From contig DVKC01000030.1 in the NCBI GenBank assembly GCA_018716295.1, forward strand, positions 1-64,000: DNA of 64,000 bases, read 5' to 3'. A program made the position numbers and the translations under genes. A model generated the notes under the pieces. The model made no database searches, had not been told where the DNA came from, and saw nothing but the letters and a program-made list of their open reading frames with translations. This DNA is from Candidatus Avimuribaculum pullicola (GTDB lineage: Bacteria; Bacteroidota; Bacteroidia; Bacteroidales; Muribaculaceae). Numbering within the stretch: position 1 is the first letter of the stretch; every line of letters starts with the position of its first letter. Of this stretch, positions 1-7,538 are shown one piece after another.

Positions 1-78
1 TCCCATCCCGAACAGAGAAGTTAAGCCACGCCGCGCCGATGGTACTGCGGAAGCGGGAGAGTAGGTCACCGCCCCATG
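1..78 (+). rRNA. rrf: 5S ribosomal RNA, 3' part (5' end outside window)
   Basis: The first bases match the second half of bacterial 5S rRNA: CCGAACAGAGAAGTTAAGCC, then GATGGTACTGC and GGGAGAGTAGGTC. The 5' half lies outside the window. A strong terminator follows at once, so this is the promoter-distal end of an rRNA operon. The exact 3' end is estimated to within a few bases. Confidence 0.93.
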
Positions 79-82
79 AGGG

Positions 83-126
83 GAAGCCCGGACAGCGAGC
101 AATCGCCGCCCGGGCTTCACTTTTTT
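83..126 (+). terminator. rRNA operon terminator
   Basis: Nine-base stem GAAGCCCGG / CCGGGCTTC (83-91 with 110-118) followed by ACTTTTTT. It lies directly after the 5S gene and fits an intrinsic terminator. Confidence 0.9.
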
Positions 127-143
127 GCGCCAAAATACACCCC

Positions 144-254
144 GCATGTATAGCCGCCATACCATGGCGGCTCGCCACCGCCCACTGTCAAATGCCTGTG
201 GACGACCGCATTGTTGCCGTCACCGAGCCGCCATGGTATGACGGCTCTACATGC
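144..254. repeat. Paired palindromic (BIME-like) element, copy 1
   Basis: Two near-identical 31 bp blocks face each other (144-174 and 224-254) around about 50 bp. Each block is itself a near-palindrome with core AGCCGCCAT...ATGGCGGCT. The arrangement recurs at 15416-15520 with the same core, and the spacer ends are similar too (ATTGTTGCCGTCAC against ATTGTGGCGGTAAC). It has no ORF. It resembles the REP/BIME class of intergenic repeats; that analogy is inferred. Confidence 0.75.
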
Positions 255-334
255 GAGGGTAGTGGAAAATCAATGTGGGTACGTTATGATGAAATTTTTG
301 GAGGGTGTGCTGTGGTGTGGCATAGGGCGGTGTT

Positions 335-791
335 AATTTTGTGCATGACTTGAAAGATATGTATTAAAATCCTAAGCGGTCATTAGTTTTGGGTTAAAAG
401 GGGCGGTGGCTCGTGGTTTTTTTGCAGCTCGGAGTTTGCATATTCATGGGCATTTAGCATATTTGCGATAGCAAAGATACGTGCGAATAGATGTTTGCGA
501 ATAGCAAACTGGCGCAAAACGACATATTGCATAACTTGCAAGCCGATTATTGAAACTTGGTTAAATCTGGAAAATTCAACTAAGGAGTTCGCGATAATCA
601 GGCGAAGCGTGTTCTGTATCCTTCATCGAAGGGCACGGGCTGCTTTCCCTTATTCGAACTCCACGGGCGTTTCCAGAGCCTAACCAAGCAGATGCGGGAA
701 GAGTGTAAGCTGTGTCCTTTTCTTGTTGTCTGCTACCATTGAATAACTACACAGCCGGAAAAAGCCAAGCCCCGTGAGCGCGAGGGCAAAA
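335..791 (+). repeat. Leader-type dispersed repeat, copy 1
   Basis: From about 424 to 791 the sequence matches 2850-3221 at high identity. A short shared block (ACTTGAAAGATATGTATTAAA) lies just upstream in both copies, here separated by about 50 bp of unique sequence. The repeat contains two small hairpins (TTTGC-GATA-GCAAA at 462-475 and GTTTGC-GAATA-GCAAAC at 493-509). Its most conserved part is the last ~110 bp. It ends 9 nt before the start codon at 800. A possible promoter (TTTGC, 18 nt, CATATTTG) lies at 435-465. Short ORFs inside are not conserved between copies, so I read it as a non-coding leader or mobile repeat. Confidence 0.8.
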
Positions 792-799
792 TTAAAAGT

Positions 800-1282
800 A
801 TGAAAACGCTCATTATTGCTATTGGTAATGGCGGTTGTAACGTGGCAGATTCATTGCGAGCGCAATTGCCCGAAACGTTTGAATTTGTCTTGTTTAATCC
901 AGTGGACGCTAAAGCTTCATGTACTCTTTTATTATCAGATGATGCCGAAATAGAAAAGTTATTCAAGCCTGATGTAAAGAGGATTGTCGTTGTAGTATGT
1001 TTGGGTGGTTTTACAGGTTCGCATTATGCTCCACGTGTTGTTAGTAAGGCTGTGAAGGCTGGTGTGCCAGTAACTTGTATTGCAACGATGCCTTTCGCAT
1101 TTGAAGGGAAAAAACGGGAAGAACGGGCCAATGATGCTTTGGTAGAATTACGCAAGTGGTCAAATGATGTTTTAGTCTTGCGGAATGATGAATTTTTTGA
1201 GAAATACCCTGACCTTACTATTGTAGGTGCTTTTAAAAAGATTGACATTGAAGTGGGGGATTCAATAAAAAGATATGCGTAG
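800..1282 (+). CDS. Mini FtsZ/tubulin-like GTPase-domain protein
   Basis: This 160-residue protein matches only the N-terminal GTPase half of FtsZ. The nucleotide-binding loop is IAIGNGGCNVADSL (residues 7-20). A tubulin-signature-like segment, LGGFTGSHYAP (68-78), replaces FtsZ's GGGTGTGAAP. The stretch PFAFEGKKR (98-106) and a following helix also match FtsZ. The FtsZ C-terminal domain and T7 catalytic loop are absent, so self-activated GTP hydrolysis by the usual polymer mechanism is doubtful. Its last 8 bases overlap the next gene, a two-TM protein, suggesting translational coupling and a membrane-linked pair. Its start lies 9 nt after the leader repeat. Homology is read by eye; function is unknown. 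Confidence 0.75.
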   Translation: MKTLIIAIGNGGCNVADSLRAQLPETFEFVLFNPVDAKASCTLLLSDDAEIEKLFKPDVKRIVVVVCLGGFTGSHYAPRVVSKAVKAGVPVTCIATMPFAFEGKKREERANDALVELRKWSNDVLVLRNDEFFEKYPDLTIVGAFKKIDIEVGDSIKRYA

Positions 1283-2756
1283 TCGAATAAAATTGATCAA
1301 TATGAAACTATCTCAAAGAAAAATTATTATTGTTACGGCGGCTCTTATATTTTTAGCATGTTTTTTTGCCGTTTATTTGCGATTGTTCACGGGAAAAGAA
1401 TTGTGGTATGAGATGTTTGCTGCAGTGTTGGGTGTTATCATTACTGCCATCATTACCATGATTTTGTTAAGAGGGCAGAGTGATACTGATATAGAACGAG
1501 AGAGGGCTGCAAAGATTTTTGAGGAGAAGTTAAAAATCTATCAGGAATATCTTCATACTTTGTGTGAGGTGGTCAAAGATCGTAGCCTTTCGGACGAAGA
1601 AAAGATGCTATTGGAATTTCAAACTTCGTATGTGGCAATGCACTGTGATTCGCAATATATTGCCACGGTAAGTACTGCTGTGCGAAGATTGATAGGTTAT
1701 ATTTGTCCTGATGAGGAAAGCAAGGAGAGTAACATGTATAAAAGTAATTCGCCAGACCCATTACTTGACAACCTTTTTTGCATTGTCGAGGCGTTTAGGA
1801 AAGATTTGTATGGCGATGATTTTAAGTTTGATAGCGATTATAAGCAGAAGACTCTTGAGAATTTCTCGGAAGCATACAGGAATGCAAAAAGCCCTGATAT
1901 TGATAAAAATGAAGAACCTCAGCGTTTGTCGGTTGATTTAAATGTTCTTTCATTACCTATCAAGGATTATCAATGTACAAAGTATCAAGAAAATATAGAA
2001 GTTGAAGAGGCTAACCATAGCATAGATCAAGAAACAAAGGTCACAGCGGATAAAGAGTTGTGGGATAATGCCGTTGCTCGATGGACTGCCGAGGGTTGGC
2101 GTGTAGATGGCATGTCGGAATCGCAACAATGGTTTGCCATGTTTAAGCAGAATGGAGATCCTGGTGCAGTCATTGTGGAATGTTATAAAGGTGCTTATCG
2201 CGTCAGGGCATTATATACGAAAAATGATGCTGATTTCTCGAAACCATTGAAATGGGAAAAAGGTGGACGACGTGTAGGAGGTATATGGTGGCAGTATTTG
2301 GCTGAACCATATTGCCGTACAGAACTCGCGAAATTTGTTGAAACACTTTATTCTAACAGGGAGATGCAGCAGTATGTCATTGGCTTGGTTGATAATTTAA
2401 AGGATTGTTTGAACAAGCATCATAATACTGTTATATTGAAGGATAAGGTAGGAAATCACGAAGGCTGGTATTTGTTTGTGTGGTATTGGAGCATGCTTGC
2501 TTGTGAATGGCATTCTGAGGAAGATGGTGTTCCATACATTGATATATACGAAGATGGTGATAGCGGAAAGGTATTAATACGGCTCGGCAATCGTAAAAAC
2601 GATGATGCACTACTTGAGAAAATATTGAAACGTATCGGTTGTGCGGATAAAATAACAGTGCCAAATGGTTATGTGCTGTTGGAAACGGTACAGACTAATG
2701 ATGCAGATACGGTGGCTGAACGTGTTAGATATTGGATAAACAAAATAACTGCCTAA
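1275..2756 (+). CDS. Two-TM protein of unknown function, partner of FtsZ-like protein
   Basis: A 493-residue protein starting inside the FtsZ-like gene (ATGCGTAG overlap); an alternative start is at 1302. Two hydrophobic segments lie at about residues 15-37 and 45-65, followed by a charged, probably helical region (about 70-180) and a C-terminal part rich in Trp and Tyr (about 265-490). I recognise no catalytic motif. Topology suggests a membrane anchor with a large cytoplasmic portion. A two-gene unit with a tubulin-like protein, next to an rRNA operon and between repeats, suggests an accessory or defence role, but this is inference. The gene is AT-richer than the housekeeping genes downstream. 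Confidence 0.75.
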   Translation: MRSRIKLINMKLSQRKIIIVTAALIFLACFFAVYLRLFTGKELWYEMFAAVLGVIITAIITMILLRGQSDTDIERERAAKIFEEKLKIYQEYLHTLCEVVKDRSLSDEEKMLLEFQTSYVAMHCDSQYIATVSTAVRRLIGYICPDEESKESNMYKSNSPDPLLDNLFCIVEAFRKDLYGDDFKFDSDYKQKTLENFSEAYRNAKSPDIDKNEEPQRLSVDLNVLSLPIKDYQCTKYQENIEVEEANHSIDQETKVTADKELWDNAVARWTAEGWRVDGMSESQQWFAMFKQNGDPGAVIVECYKGAYRVRALYTKNDADFSKPLKWEKGGRRVGGIWWQYLAEPYCRTELAKFVETLYSNREMQQYVIGLVDNLKDCLNKHHNTVILKDKVGNHEGWYLFVWYWSMLACEWHSEEDGVPYIDIYEDGDSGKVLIRLGNRKNDDALLEKILKRIGCADKITVPNGYVLLETVQTNDADTVAERVRYWINKITA

Positions 2757-2811
2757 TTGCTGTGGTACTTTCTTCATAGTTGTGCCGTTGTGTTGCACAG
2801 TGTGACACTAA

Positions 2812-3221
2812 CTTTGTACATAACTTGAAAGATATGTATTAAATGTGCGGCAGCTCGGAGTTTGCATATTCATGGGCATTTAGCATATTTGCGATAGCAA
2901 AGATACGTGTGAATAGATGTTTGCGAATAGCAAACTGGCGCAAAACGACATATTGCATAATTTGCAAGCCGATTATTGAAACTTGGTTAAATCTGGAAAA
3001 TTCAACTAAGGGGTTCGCGATAATCAGGCGAAGTGTGTTCTATATACTTCACCGAAGTGTACAGGCTACTTTCCCTTATTTGACTCAATGGGTGGTATTT
3101 TCCATAGGCTTAGCCAAGCAGACGCGGGAAGAGTGTAAGCTGTGTCCTTTTCTCGTTGTCTGCTACCATTGAATAACTACACAGCCGGAAAAAGCCAAGC
3201 CCCGTGAGCGCAAGGGCAAAA
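2812..3221 (+). repeat. Leader-type dispersed repeat, copy 2
   Basis: Second copy of the repeat at 335-791. The region 2850-3040 and the last ~110 bp (3112-3221) are almost identical to copy 1; the middle, about 3040-3110, has diverged with small indels. Both hairpins are kept. It ends 10 nt before an ATG at 3231, the same geometry as copy 1. The block ACTTGAAAGATATGTATTAAA precedes it at 2823-2843. It separates the FtsZ-like gene pair from the next cargo. Confidence 0.8.
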
Positions 3222-3230
3222 ATCATCATT

Positions 3231-3362
3231 ATGTACACATTGTATTTTCCGAATGGAAATGTTCAAACCTATTCAAATTCACGTGATTTACAAAATGCTG
3301 CCGCTTTATTTGGTGGTAAAGCAAGGTTACTGAGTGGAAATGCTTATGCCTTTATCTCTTAA
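3231..3362 (+). CDS. Small ORF (43 aa) directly after leader repeat
   Basis: The ORF runs MYTLYFPNGN... to ...AYAFIS and stops at TAA. It starts 10 nt after the end of repeat copy 2, just as the FtsZ-like gene starts 9 nt after copy 1, which is the main reason to list it. I recognise no family. It could be a genuine small protein, the remnant of a former cargo gene, or chance. Confidence 0.35.
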   Translation: MYTLYFPNGNVQTYSNSRDLQNAAALFGGKARLLSGNAYAFIS

Positions 3363-3375
3363 AATGATAAAAGCA

Positions 3376-3383
3376 TAATTTTG
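3376..3383 (+). promoter_or_regulatory. Candidate -7 element for the UDG-fold gene
   Basis: TAATTTTG fits the Bacteroidota -7 consensus TAnnTTTG. A weak -33 (TTTA) lies 21 nt upstream. It would leave a leader of about 120 nt before the start at 3512. Confidence 0.4.
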
Positions 3384-3511
3384 TTAGCATGGCATTGCCT
3401 TGCGTGAAGTGTATTCCGTATTTTCCTTTAGCATTCTTTTGTAGCAAAGTGGTTACTTAAGTAGGGCAATTGCCATGTTGGTTTTGTGCGTCATTATATA
3501 AAATTGATAAT

Positions 3512-4201
3512 ATGGATTATAACTCAAATCAACCTGAATTCTATTATGGATTAGGAAAGGAGATTGTGCCTGAAGGGATATTCGAACGTTTTCCTGAATT
3601 GATACCTGCTGTGGGTGATCATTATTGGCGTGAGGATAATAAGCACAAGAAGATGCTACTTGTCGGTGAAAGTAATTATTTTGGTGATTATCCCGAAACT
3701 GTTAGTGTATTTAAGGATGCTGATAAGTGGTACACGGCAGATACTGACAAACTTATACCTGAAGAGATGAAAACGGCTGTCGGCAATTGGATTGACTACC
3801 GCACGTTCAACAAAGTGTTTGGTATAATGGATAGAGTATTGTCGGAGGCTGGCATTGAGCATGAAGAAAAACTTGCTGAAATTGCGTTCTATAATTATTT
3901 TCTTCGCCCAGCTTTTAATGATGGGAAAAACAAAGGTTTTAGGCCGCAAAGTATTGACAGGGAGATTTCGGGGATTGCGTTGTCGGGTATAATCGACAAA
4001 ATAAAACCTGATTTGATAATATTCCTCAGTAAAAAAGCTTACGTGGAATTTACTGCTTATTGCGCAAGAAAAGGTAAAGAATACGCTGGTATTACGATTG
4101 CACACGTTGCCCACCCATCGAGCGCATGGTGGAATAGATATGGGGGTAGTTTGGGCAAGAAGAAATTTGAAGATTTGATAAAGGCTAATTGGATTAAATA
4201 A
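3512..4201 (+). CDS. Uracil-DNA-glycosylase-fold family protein
   Basis: A 229-residue protein with the layout of the UDG-like superfamily. An N-terminal strand-loop LLVGESNYF occupies the place of motif 1. A central strand PDLIIFLSKKAYVEF follows, and the C-terminal motif AHVAHPSSAWW resembles the HPS loop of motif 2. The start at 3512 is chosen because the residues before it (back to 3470) are not protein-like. It is a stand-alone cargo gene between the second leader repeat and a large palindrome. Diverged UDG-fold proteins in accessory islands can act on foreign or modified DNA, but no substrate can be assigned here. Confidence 0.65.
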   Translation: MDYNSNQPEFYYGLGKEIVPEGIFERFPELIPAVGDHYWREDNKHKKMLLVGESNYFGDYPETVSVFKDADKWYTADTDKLIPEEMKTAVGNWIDYRTFNKVFGIMDRVLSEAGIEHEEKLAEIAFYNYFLRPAFNDGKNKGFRPQSIDREISGIALSGIIDKIKPDLIIFLSKKAYVEFTAYCARKGKEYAGITIAHVAHPSSAWWNRYGGSLGKKKFEDLIKANWIK

Positions 4202-4239
4202 AGCGAAGAGTCGCATTTTTGTTCAAATAGCTATCGAAT

Positions 4240-4275
4240 TGCCGCGGGGTGCCGGATATCGGCATTGCCGCGGCA
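4240..4275. repeat. Large intergenic palindrome
   Basis: TGCCGCGG pairs with CCGCGGCA around an inner GTGCCG-GATAT-CGGCAT hairpin. There is no T-run, so it is not a standard terminator. It marks the end of the accessory island. Confidence 0.6.
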
Positions 4276-4384
4276 GTTGTGTGTTTTGAAGTTGTGGGTG
4301 TTTTTTGCTGTTGTTGTGGGAGAATTTGTATAATTTTGTTGTGGGCAAGTTCCTGAGGTGGCTTGCGTGATTATTTTTATTTAA

Positions 4385-4768
4385 ATGTATTTTGATATGA
4401 AGGCATTTGGTTATACGTTATTGGTGTTGGTGCTGCTTGCGGTGGTGTGTGTTGTGACTTGCCCCGACAAGGAGGCGCATGTAACTGTTATAAAGGACAG
4501 GTTCAGTGCTGCATTGTTGTCGCCAAGTGGTGATGATGGTGAAGTTTCGGGATGGGATAAATTCAAGTCGATGATTGGCACGAGTGTGTTGGAGTTTATG
4601 ATTGATAATGAATTGCAAGTTGACAACTATTTTGTGTTGAGTGTCGGCAGGATTCCATACGATGGCGAGAGCCGAGTGGTTTCGGTGGGAGTGTTGAACC
4701 ATGTGTTCACAATGAGCGAGGAGGAGATAGCCCAGGCTGCCGAGGAAGCCAGCCCTGAGCTTGATTGA
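4385..4768 (+). CDS. DUF4359-like membrane-anchored protein
   Basis: A 127-residue protein with one N-terminal hydrophobic segment (about 8-24) ending in a VVTCPDKEAH motif that I associate with DUF4359 proteins. The remaining domain probably lies outside the inner membrane. An internal ATG at 4397 (MKAFGY) is an equally good start. Function unknown. It lies 128 bp before the patatin gene, which has its own promoter. Confidence 0.65.
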   Translation: MYFDMKAFGYTLLVLVLLAVVCVVTCPDKEAHVTVIKDRFSAALLSPSGDDGEVSGWDKFKSMIGTSVLEFMIDNELQVDNYFVLSVGRIPYDGESRVVSVGVLNHVFTMSEEEIAQAAEEASPELD

Positions 4769-4841
4769 TGGAAGTCGCGAGCTTTTCCACGGAAAGTGAC
4801 GAGTAAGGAGCTGTGCGGGCAAAAAAATTGGGTATATGTTT

Positions 4842-4872
4842 TTTGTAGTGCAGCATAGATTTGCTATATTTG
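4842..4872 (+). promoter_or_regulatory. Promoter of the patatin gene
   Basis: TTTG (4842-4845), 19 nt, then TATATTTG (4865-4872): a complete Bacteroidota sigma-ABfr-type promoter. It puts transcription just upstream of the ATG at 4897 and excludes the earlier TTG at 4861 as start. Confidence 0.85.
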
Positions 4873-4896
4873 TGCATTCGTGTTTTCTTGGGGAAT

Positions 4897-5709
4897 ATGG
4901 ATTGCAAGATAGAGCGATTACGTGGTAAACGGATTGGTTTGGCCTTGAGCGGTGGCGGCGCACGCGGATTTGCCCATTTGGGTGTTTTTCGTGCGATGGA
5001 AGAGCTTGGCATTCGTCCCGATGTGATAGCCGGGGTGAGTGCGGGAAGCATCGCAGCCGTGTTGTATGCGTCGGGCATGAAGGCTGCCGCGATAGCCAAG
5101 GAGTTCAAAGAGGCCACGATGAGTGACTTTGCCGAGATGGCTATTCCGCAAAATGGTTTCTTCAAGTTGACCAAGTTAAAAGAATTCCTAAAGAAACGCG
5201 TACCATACGCCCAACTACAAGAATTGCCTATAGAAACGATTGTGTGTGCAACTGATTTTGACAATTGTTGCCCTGTTGCCTTCCACGAGGGTTCGATAAG
5301 CGACTGTGTGATGGCATCGTGCAGTGTGCCGGTCGTGTTCAAGCCTGTGAAGATAGGTGGCGTGACATACGTCGATGGCGGCGTGTTGCGCAACCTGCCA
5401 GCGTGGGCAATTCGTGACAAGTGCGATGTGCTTGTCGGGGTGAACGTGAGTCCACTGCCAGGCAAAAAGTACAAAAATTCGTTGCTCGACATTGCCGCGC
5501 GTACTTATGACATAGCTTGGCGCAGCAATGCCAATGAAGATGTGGCCCTGTGCGACATAGTGATACAGTTGCGAGGCATTGGAATGATGAACATGTTTGA
5601 CATAAAGCGACAAAAAGTATTAATCCAGTCGGGATATGTAGAAGCGATGGGCGTATTCAAGAAATATGGAGAAGACATACCAACTCAAAACAATAACAAC
5701 AACGCATAA
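4897..5709 (+). CDS. Patatin-like phospholipase
   Basis: A 270-residue serine hydrolase of the patatin/RssA type. It has the oxyanion-hole loop SGGGARG (18-24), the nucleophile elbow GVSAGS with Ser48, and the dyad Asp in DGG (Asp160). Family members cleave acyl chains from membrane lipids. No signal peptide is visible, so it is probably cytoplasmic or peripheral. The length suits single-domain bacterial patatins. The start is set by the promoter at 4842-4872. The amylase gene follows after 9 bp, so the two are probably co-transcribed. Confidence 0.88.
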   Translation: MDCKIERLRGKRIGLALSGGGARGFAHLGVFRAMEELGIRPDVIAGVSAGSIAAVLYASGMKAAAIAKEFKEATMSDFAEMAIPQNGFFKLTKLKEFLKKRVPYAQLQELPIETIVCATDFDNCCPVAFHEGSISDCVMASCSVPVVFKPVKIGGVTYVDGGVLRNLPAWAIRDKCDVLVGVNVSPLPGKKYKNSLLDIAARTYDIAWRSNANEDVALCDIVIQLRGIGMMNMFDIKRQKVLIQSGYVEAMGVFKKYGEDIPTQNNNNNA

Positions 5710-5718
5710 CACCATAAT

Positions 5719-7410
5719 ATGAAGCCTGTAATATACCAGTTGCTGCCCCGCTTGTTTACCAACCAGTGTTCGACATGTGTCCACTATGGCACAATCGAGC
5801 AGAATGGCGTGGGCAAATTAAATGATATCAGCAGCCGTGTACTTGACTCGATACGTGCGCTCGGCGTTACTCATGTGTGGTACACCGGTATCATAGAGCA
5901 TGCTACTGCCACAGACTACTCGCAGTATGGCATTGCCCGTGATAATCATAATATAGTAAAAGGCATAGCAGGGTCGCCATACGCCATAAAGGATTATTAT
6001 GACATAGACCCCGATCTGGCAGTGGATGTGCCGAACCGTATGGCCGAGTTTGAGGCATTGGTGCATCGTACACATAGTGCCGGGCTCAAAGTGATTATCG
6101 ACTTTGTGCCTAACCATGTGTCGCGCCAATATCATAGTGATGTGAAACCTGCGGGCATAGAGGATTTGGGGGCTGACGACGACCGCACCAAACACTTTGC
6201 TCCCAATAATAACTTTTATTACATACCGCGCCAGCAGTTTATGCCGCATGATGTGTTCCTGGGCGAGGGCAAGGATACTTACATAGAATTTCCAGCCAGG
6301 GCAACGGGCAATGACTGCTTCACGGCGTTCCCAGGCCGAAACGACTGGTATGAAACAATTAAAATCAATTATGGCCGTGACTATGGCGACCATAGCGAGC
6401 ATTTCGACCCAATACCCGACACATGGTTCAAGATGTTGCACATCTTGCGTTACTGGGCTTCGAAGGGTGTCGATGCTTTCCGCTGTGATATGGTGCACAT
6501 GGTGCCGGTGCAGTTTTGGAAGTGGGCGATACCGCAAGTCAAAGACAAATATCCCAATACGGTGTTCATAGCCGAGATTTATGATGTGGGATTGTATCGC
6601 GACTATTTATATAATGGCAAGTTTGACTATCTGTATGACAAGGTGACGCTTTATGACACGTTGCGCAACATACAATGCCACAATGTATCGGCTGCGGCAC
6701 TCACTAATTGCTGGCAGACTGTTGACGGAATAAGCGACCACATGCTTAATTTCCTTGAAAACCACGACGAGCAGCGTTTTGCCTCGTGGGAATATGCCGG
6801 CAACGCCGCACTTGTGCTTCCGTCGTTGGTAGTGTGTGCAACTATCAACCGTGGTGCCATGATGATATATGCAGGCCAGGAGCTTGGCGAACGTGCCATA
6901 GATGCCGAGGGATTCAGCGGTCGTGACGGGCGCACGTCGATATTTGACTACTGGAGCATTCCCACGGTGCGCCGTTGGTACAACCATGGCAAGTGCAACG
7001 AGGAGCATCTGTCGCAGTATGAAATAAAGTTGCGCAATACTTATGCCCGTGTATTGTCGTTGTGCAACCGTGAAAAGGCTATCAGTGAAGGGCAATTCTT
7101 TGACTTGATGTATGTCAATTACGGTAACTTGAACCCGCATCGCCAATACACCTATTTGCGCACGTATGGCGATGAAGTGTTGCTTATTGCTGTGAATTTC
7201 GACAATGCACCGTGCAATATCAATATCGATGTGCCGCCATTGGCATTCTCGTCGTTGCGCCTTAGGCAGGGAGAATATAACGGTAGCGAATTGCTTGGAG
7301 GCCGCAAACGCGATTTCCGCTTGGCAATCGGTTCGCCAGTGCCTGTCGAGATACCAGCCAATGGGGCGGTAATATGGAAGTTGCTGCCAAGTTCCACAGA
7401 TGAAAAGTGA
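5719..7410 (+). CDS. GH13 alpha-amylase family glycoside hydrolase
   Basis: A 563-residue cytoplasmic enzyme (no signal peptide) with a (beta/alpha)8 GH13 domain. All catalytic residues are visible: nucleophile Asp257 in AFRCDMVH, acid/base Glu286 in IAEIYD, and transition-state Asp350 in ENHDE. Conserved region I is DFVPNHVSR. A C-terminal beta domain ends in a VEIPANGAVIWKLLP-type strand. Lack of secretion suggests action on internal alpha-glucan or imported oligosaccharides; the exact specificity cannot be read. It is downstream of the patatin gene. prs follows with its own promoter. Confidence 0.9.
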   Translation: MKPVIYQLLPRLFTNQCSTCVHYGTIEQNGVGKLNDISSRVLDSIRALGVTHVWYTGIIEHATATDYSQYGIARDNHNIVKGIAGSPYAIKDYYDIDPDLAVDVPNRMAEFEALVHRTHSAGLKVIIDFVPNHVSRQYHSDVKPAGIEDLGADDDRTKHFAPNNNFYYIPRQQFMPHDVFLGEGKDTYIEFPARATGNDCFTAFPGRNDWYETIKINYGRDYGDHSEHFDPIPDTWFKMLHILRYWASKGVDAFRCDMVHMVPVQFWKWAIPQVKDKYPNTVFIAEIYDVGLYRDYLYNGKFDYLYDKVTLYDTLRNIQCHNVSAAALTNCWQTVDGISDHMLNFLENHDEQRFASWEYAGNAALVLPSLVVCATINRGAMMIYAGQELGERAIDAEGFSGRDGRTSIFDYWSIPTVRRWYNHGKCNEEHLSQYEIKLRNTYARVLSLCNREKAISEGQFFDLMYVNYGNLNPHRQYTYLRTYGDEVLLIAVNFDNAPCNINIDVPPLAFSSLRLRQGEYNGSELLGGRKRDFRLAIGSPVPVEIPANGAVIWKLLPSSTDEK

Positions 7411-7494
7411 GCATTTGCGTATGCCTGTAATAAGTTAAACAAGTTCTGAAAAATTTTTTTTGAAGGAAATACGGGACAGCTTCTAAATAAATAT

Positions 7495-7502
7495 TAACTT
7501 TG
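7495..7502 (+). promoter_or_regulatory. prs promoter -7 element
   Basis: TAACTTTG matches TAnnTTTG exactly, 37 nt before the prs start codon. No good -33 is seen at normal spacing. Confidence 0.65.
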
Positions 7503-7538
7503 CACCAGTTTTTCACAAGCCCTTTATTAAACATAATT

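Noticed and set aside
39..353. 104-codon ORF starting inside the 5S gene
   Set aside because: It runs through rRNA, the terminator and the palindromic element; composition is not protein-like.
495..683. 62-codon ORF in leader repeat copy 1 (and its counterpart at 2843-3172)
   Set aside because: Differences between the two copies are mostly non-synonymous and the frames diverge by indels after about 650 / 3070, so protein coding is not conserved.
800..1282. Housekeeping ftsZ
   Set aside because: Only 160 residues, no C-terminal domain, altered signature loop, and not in a cell-division cluster.
4707..5492. 261-codon minus-strand ORF opposite the patatin gene
   Set aside because: It is the antisense shadow of a clearly coding gene and has no recognisable features.
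5818..6537. 239-codon minus-strand ORF opposite the amylase gene
   Set aside because: Antisense shadow; Met/His/Val-biased composition and no promoter.
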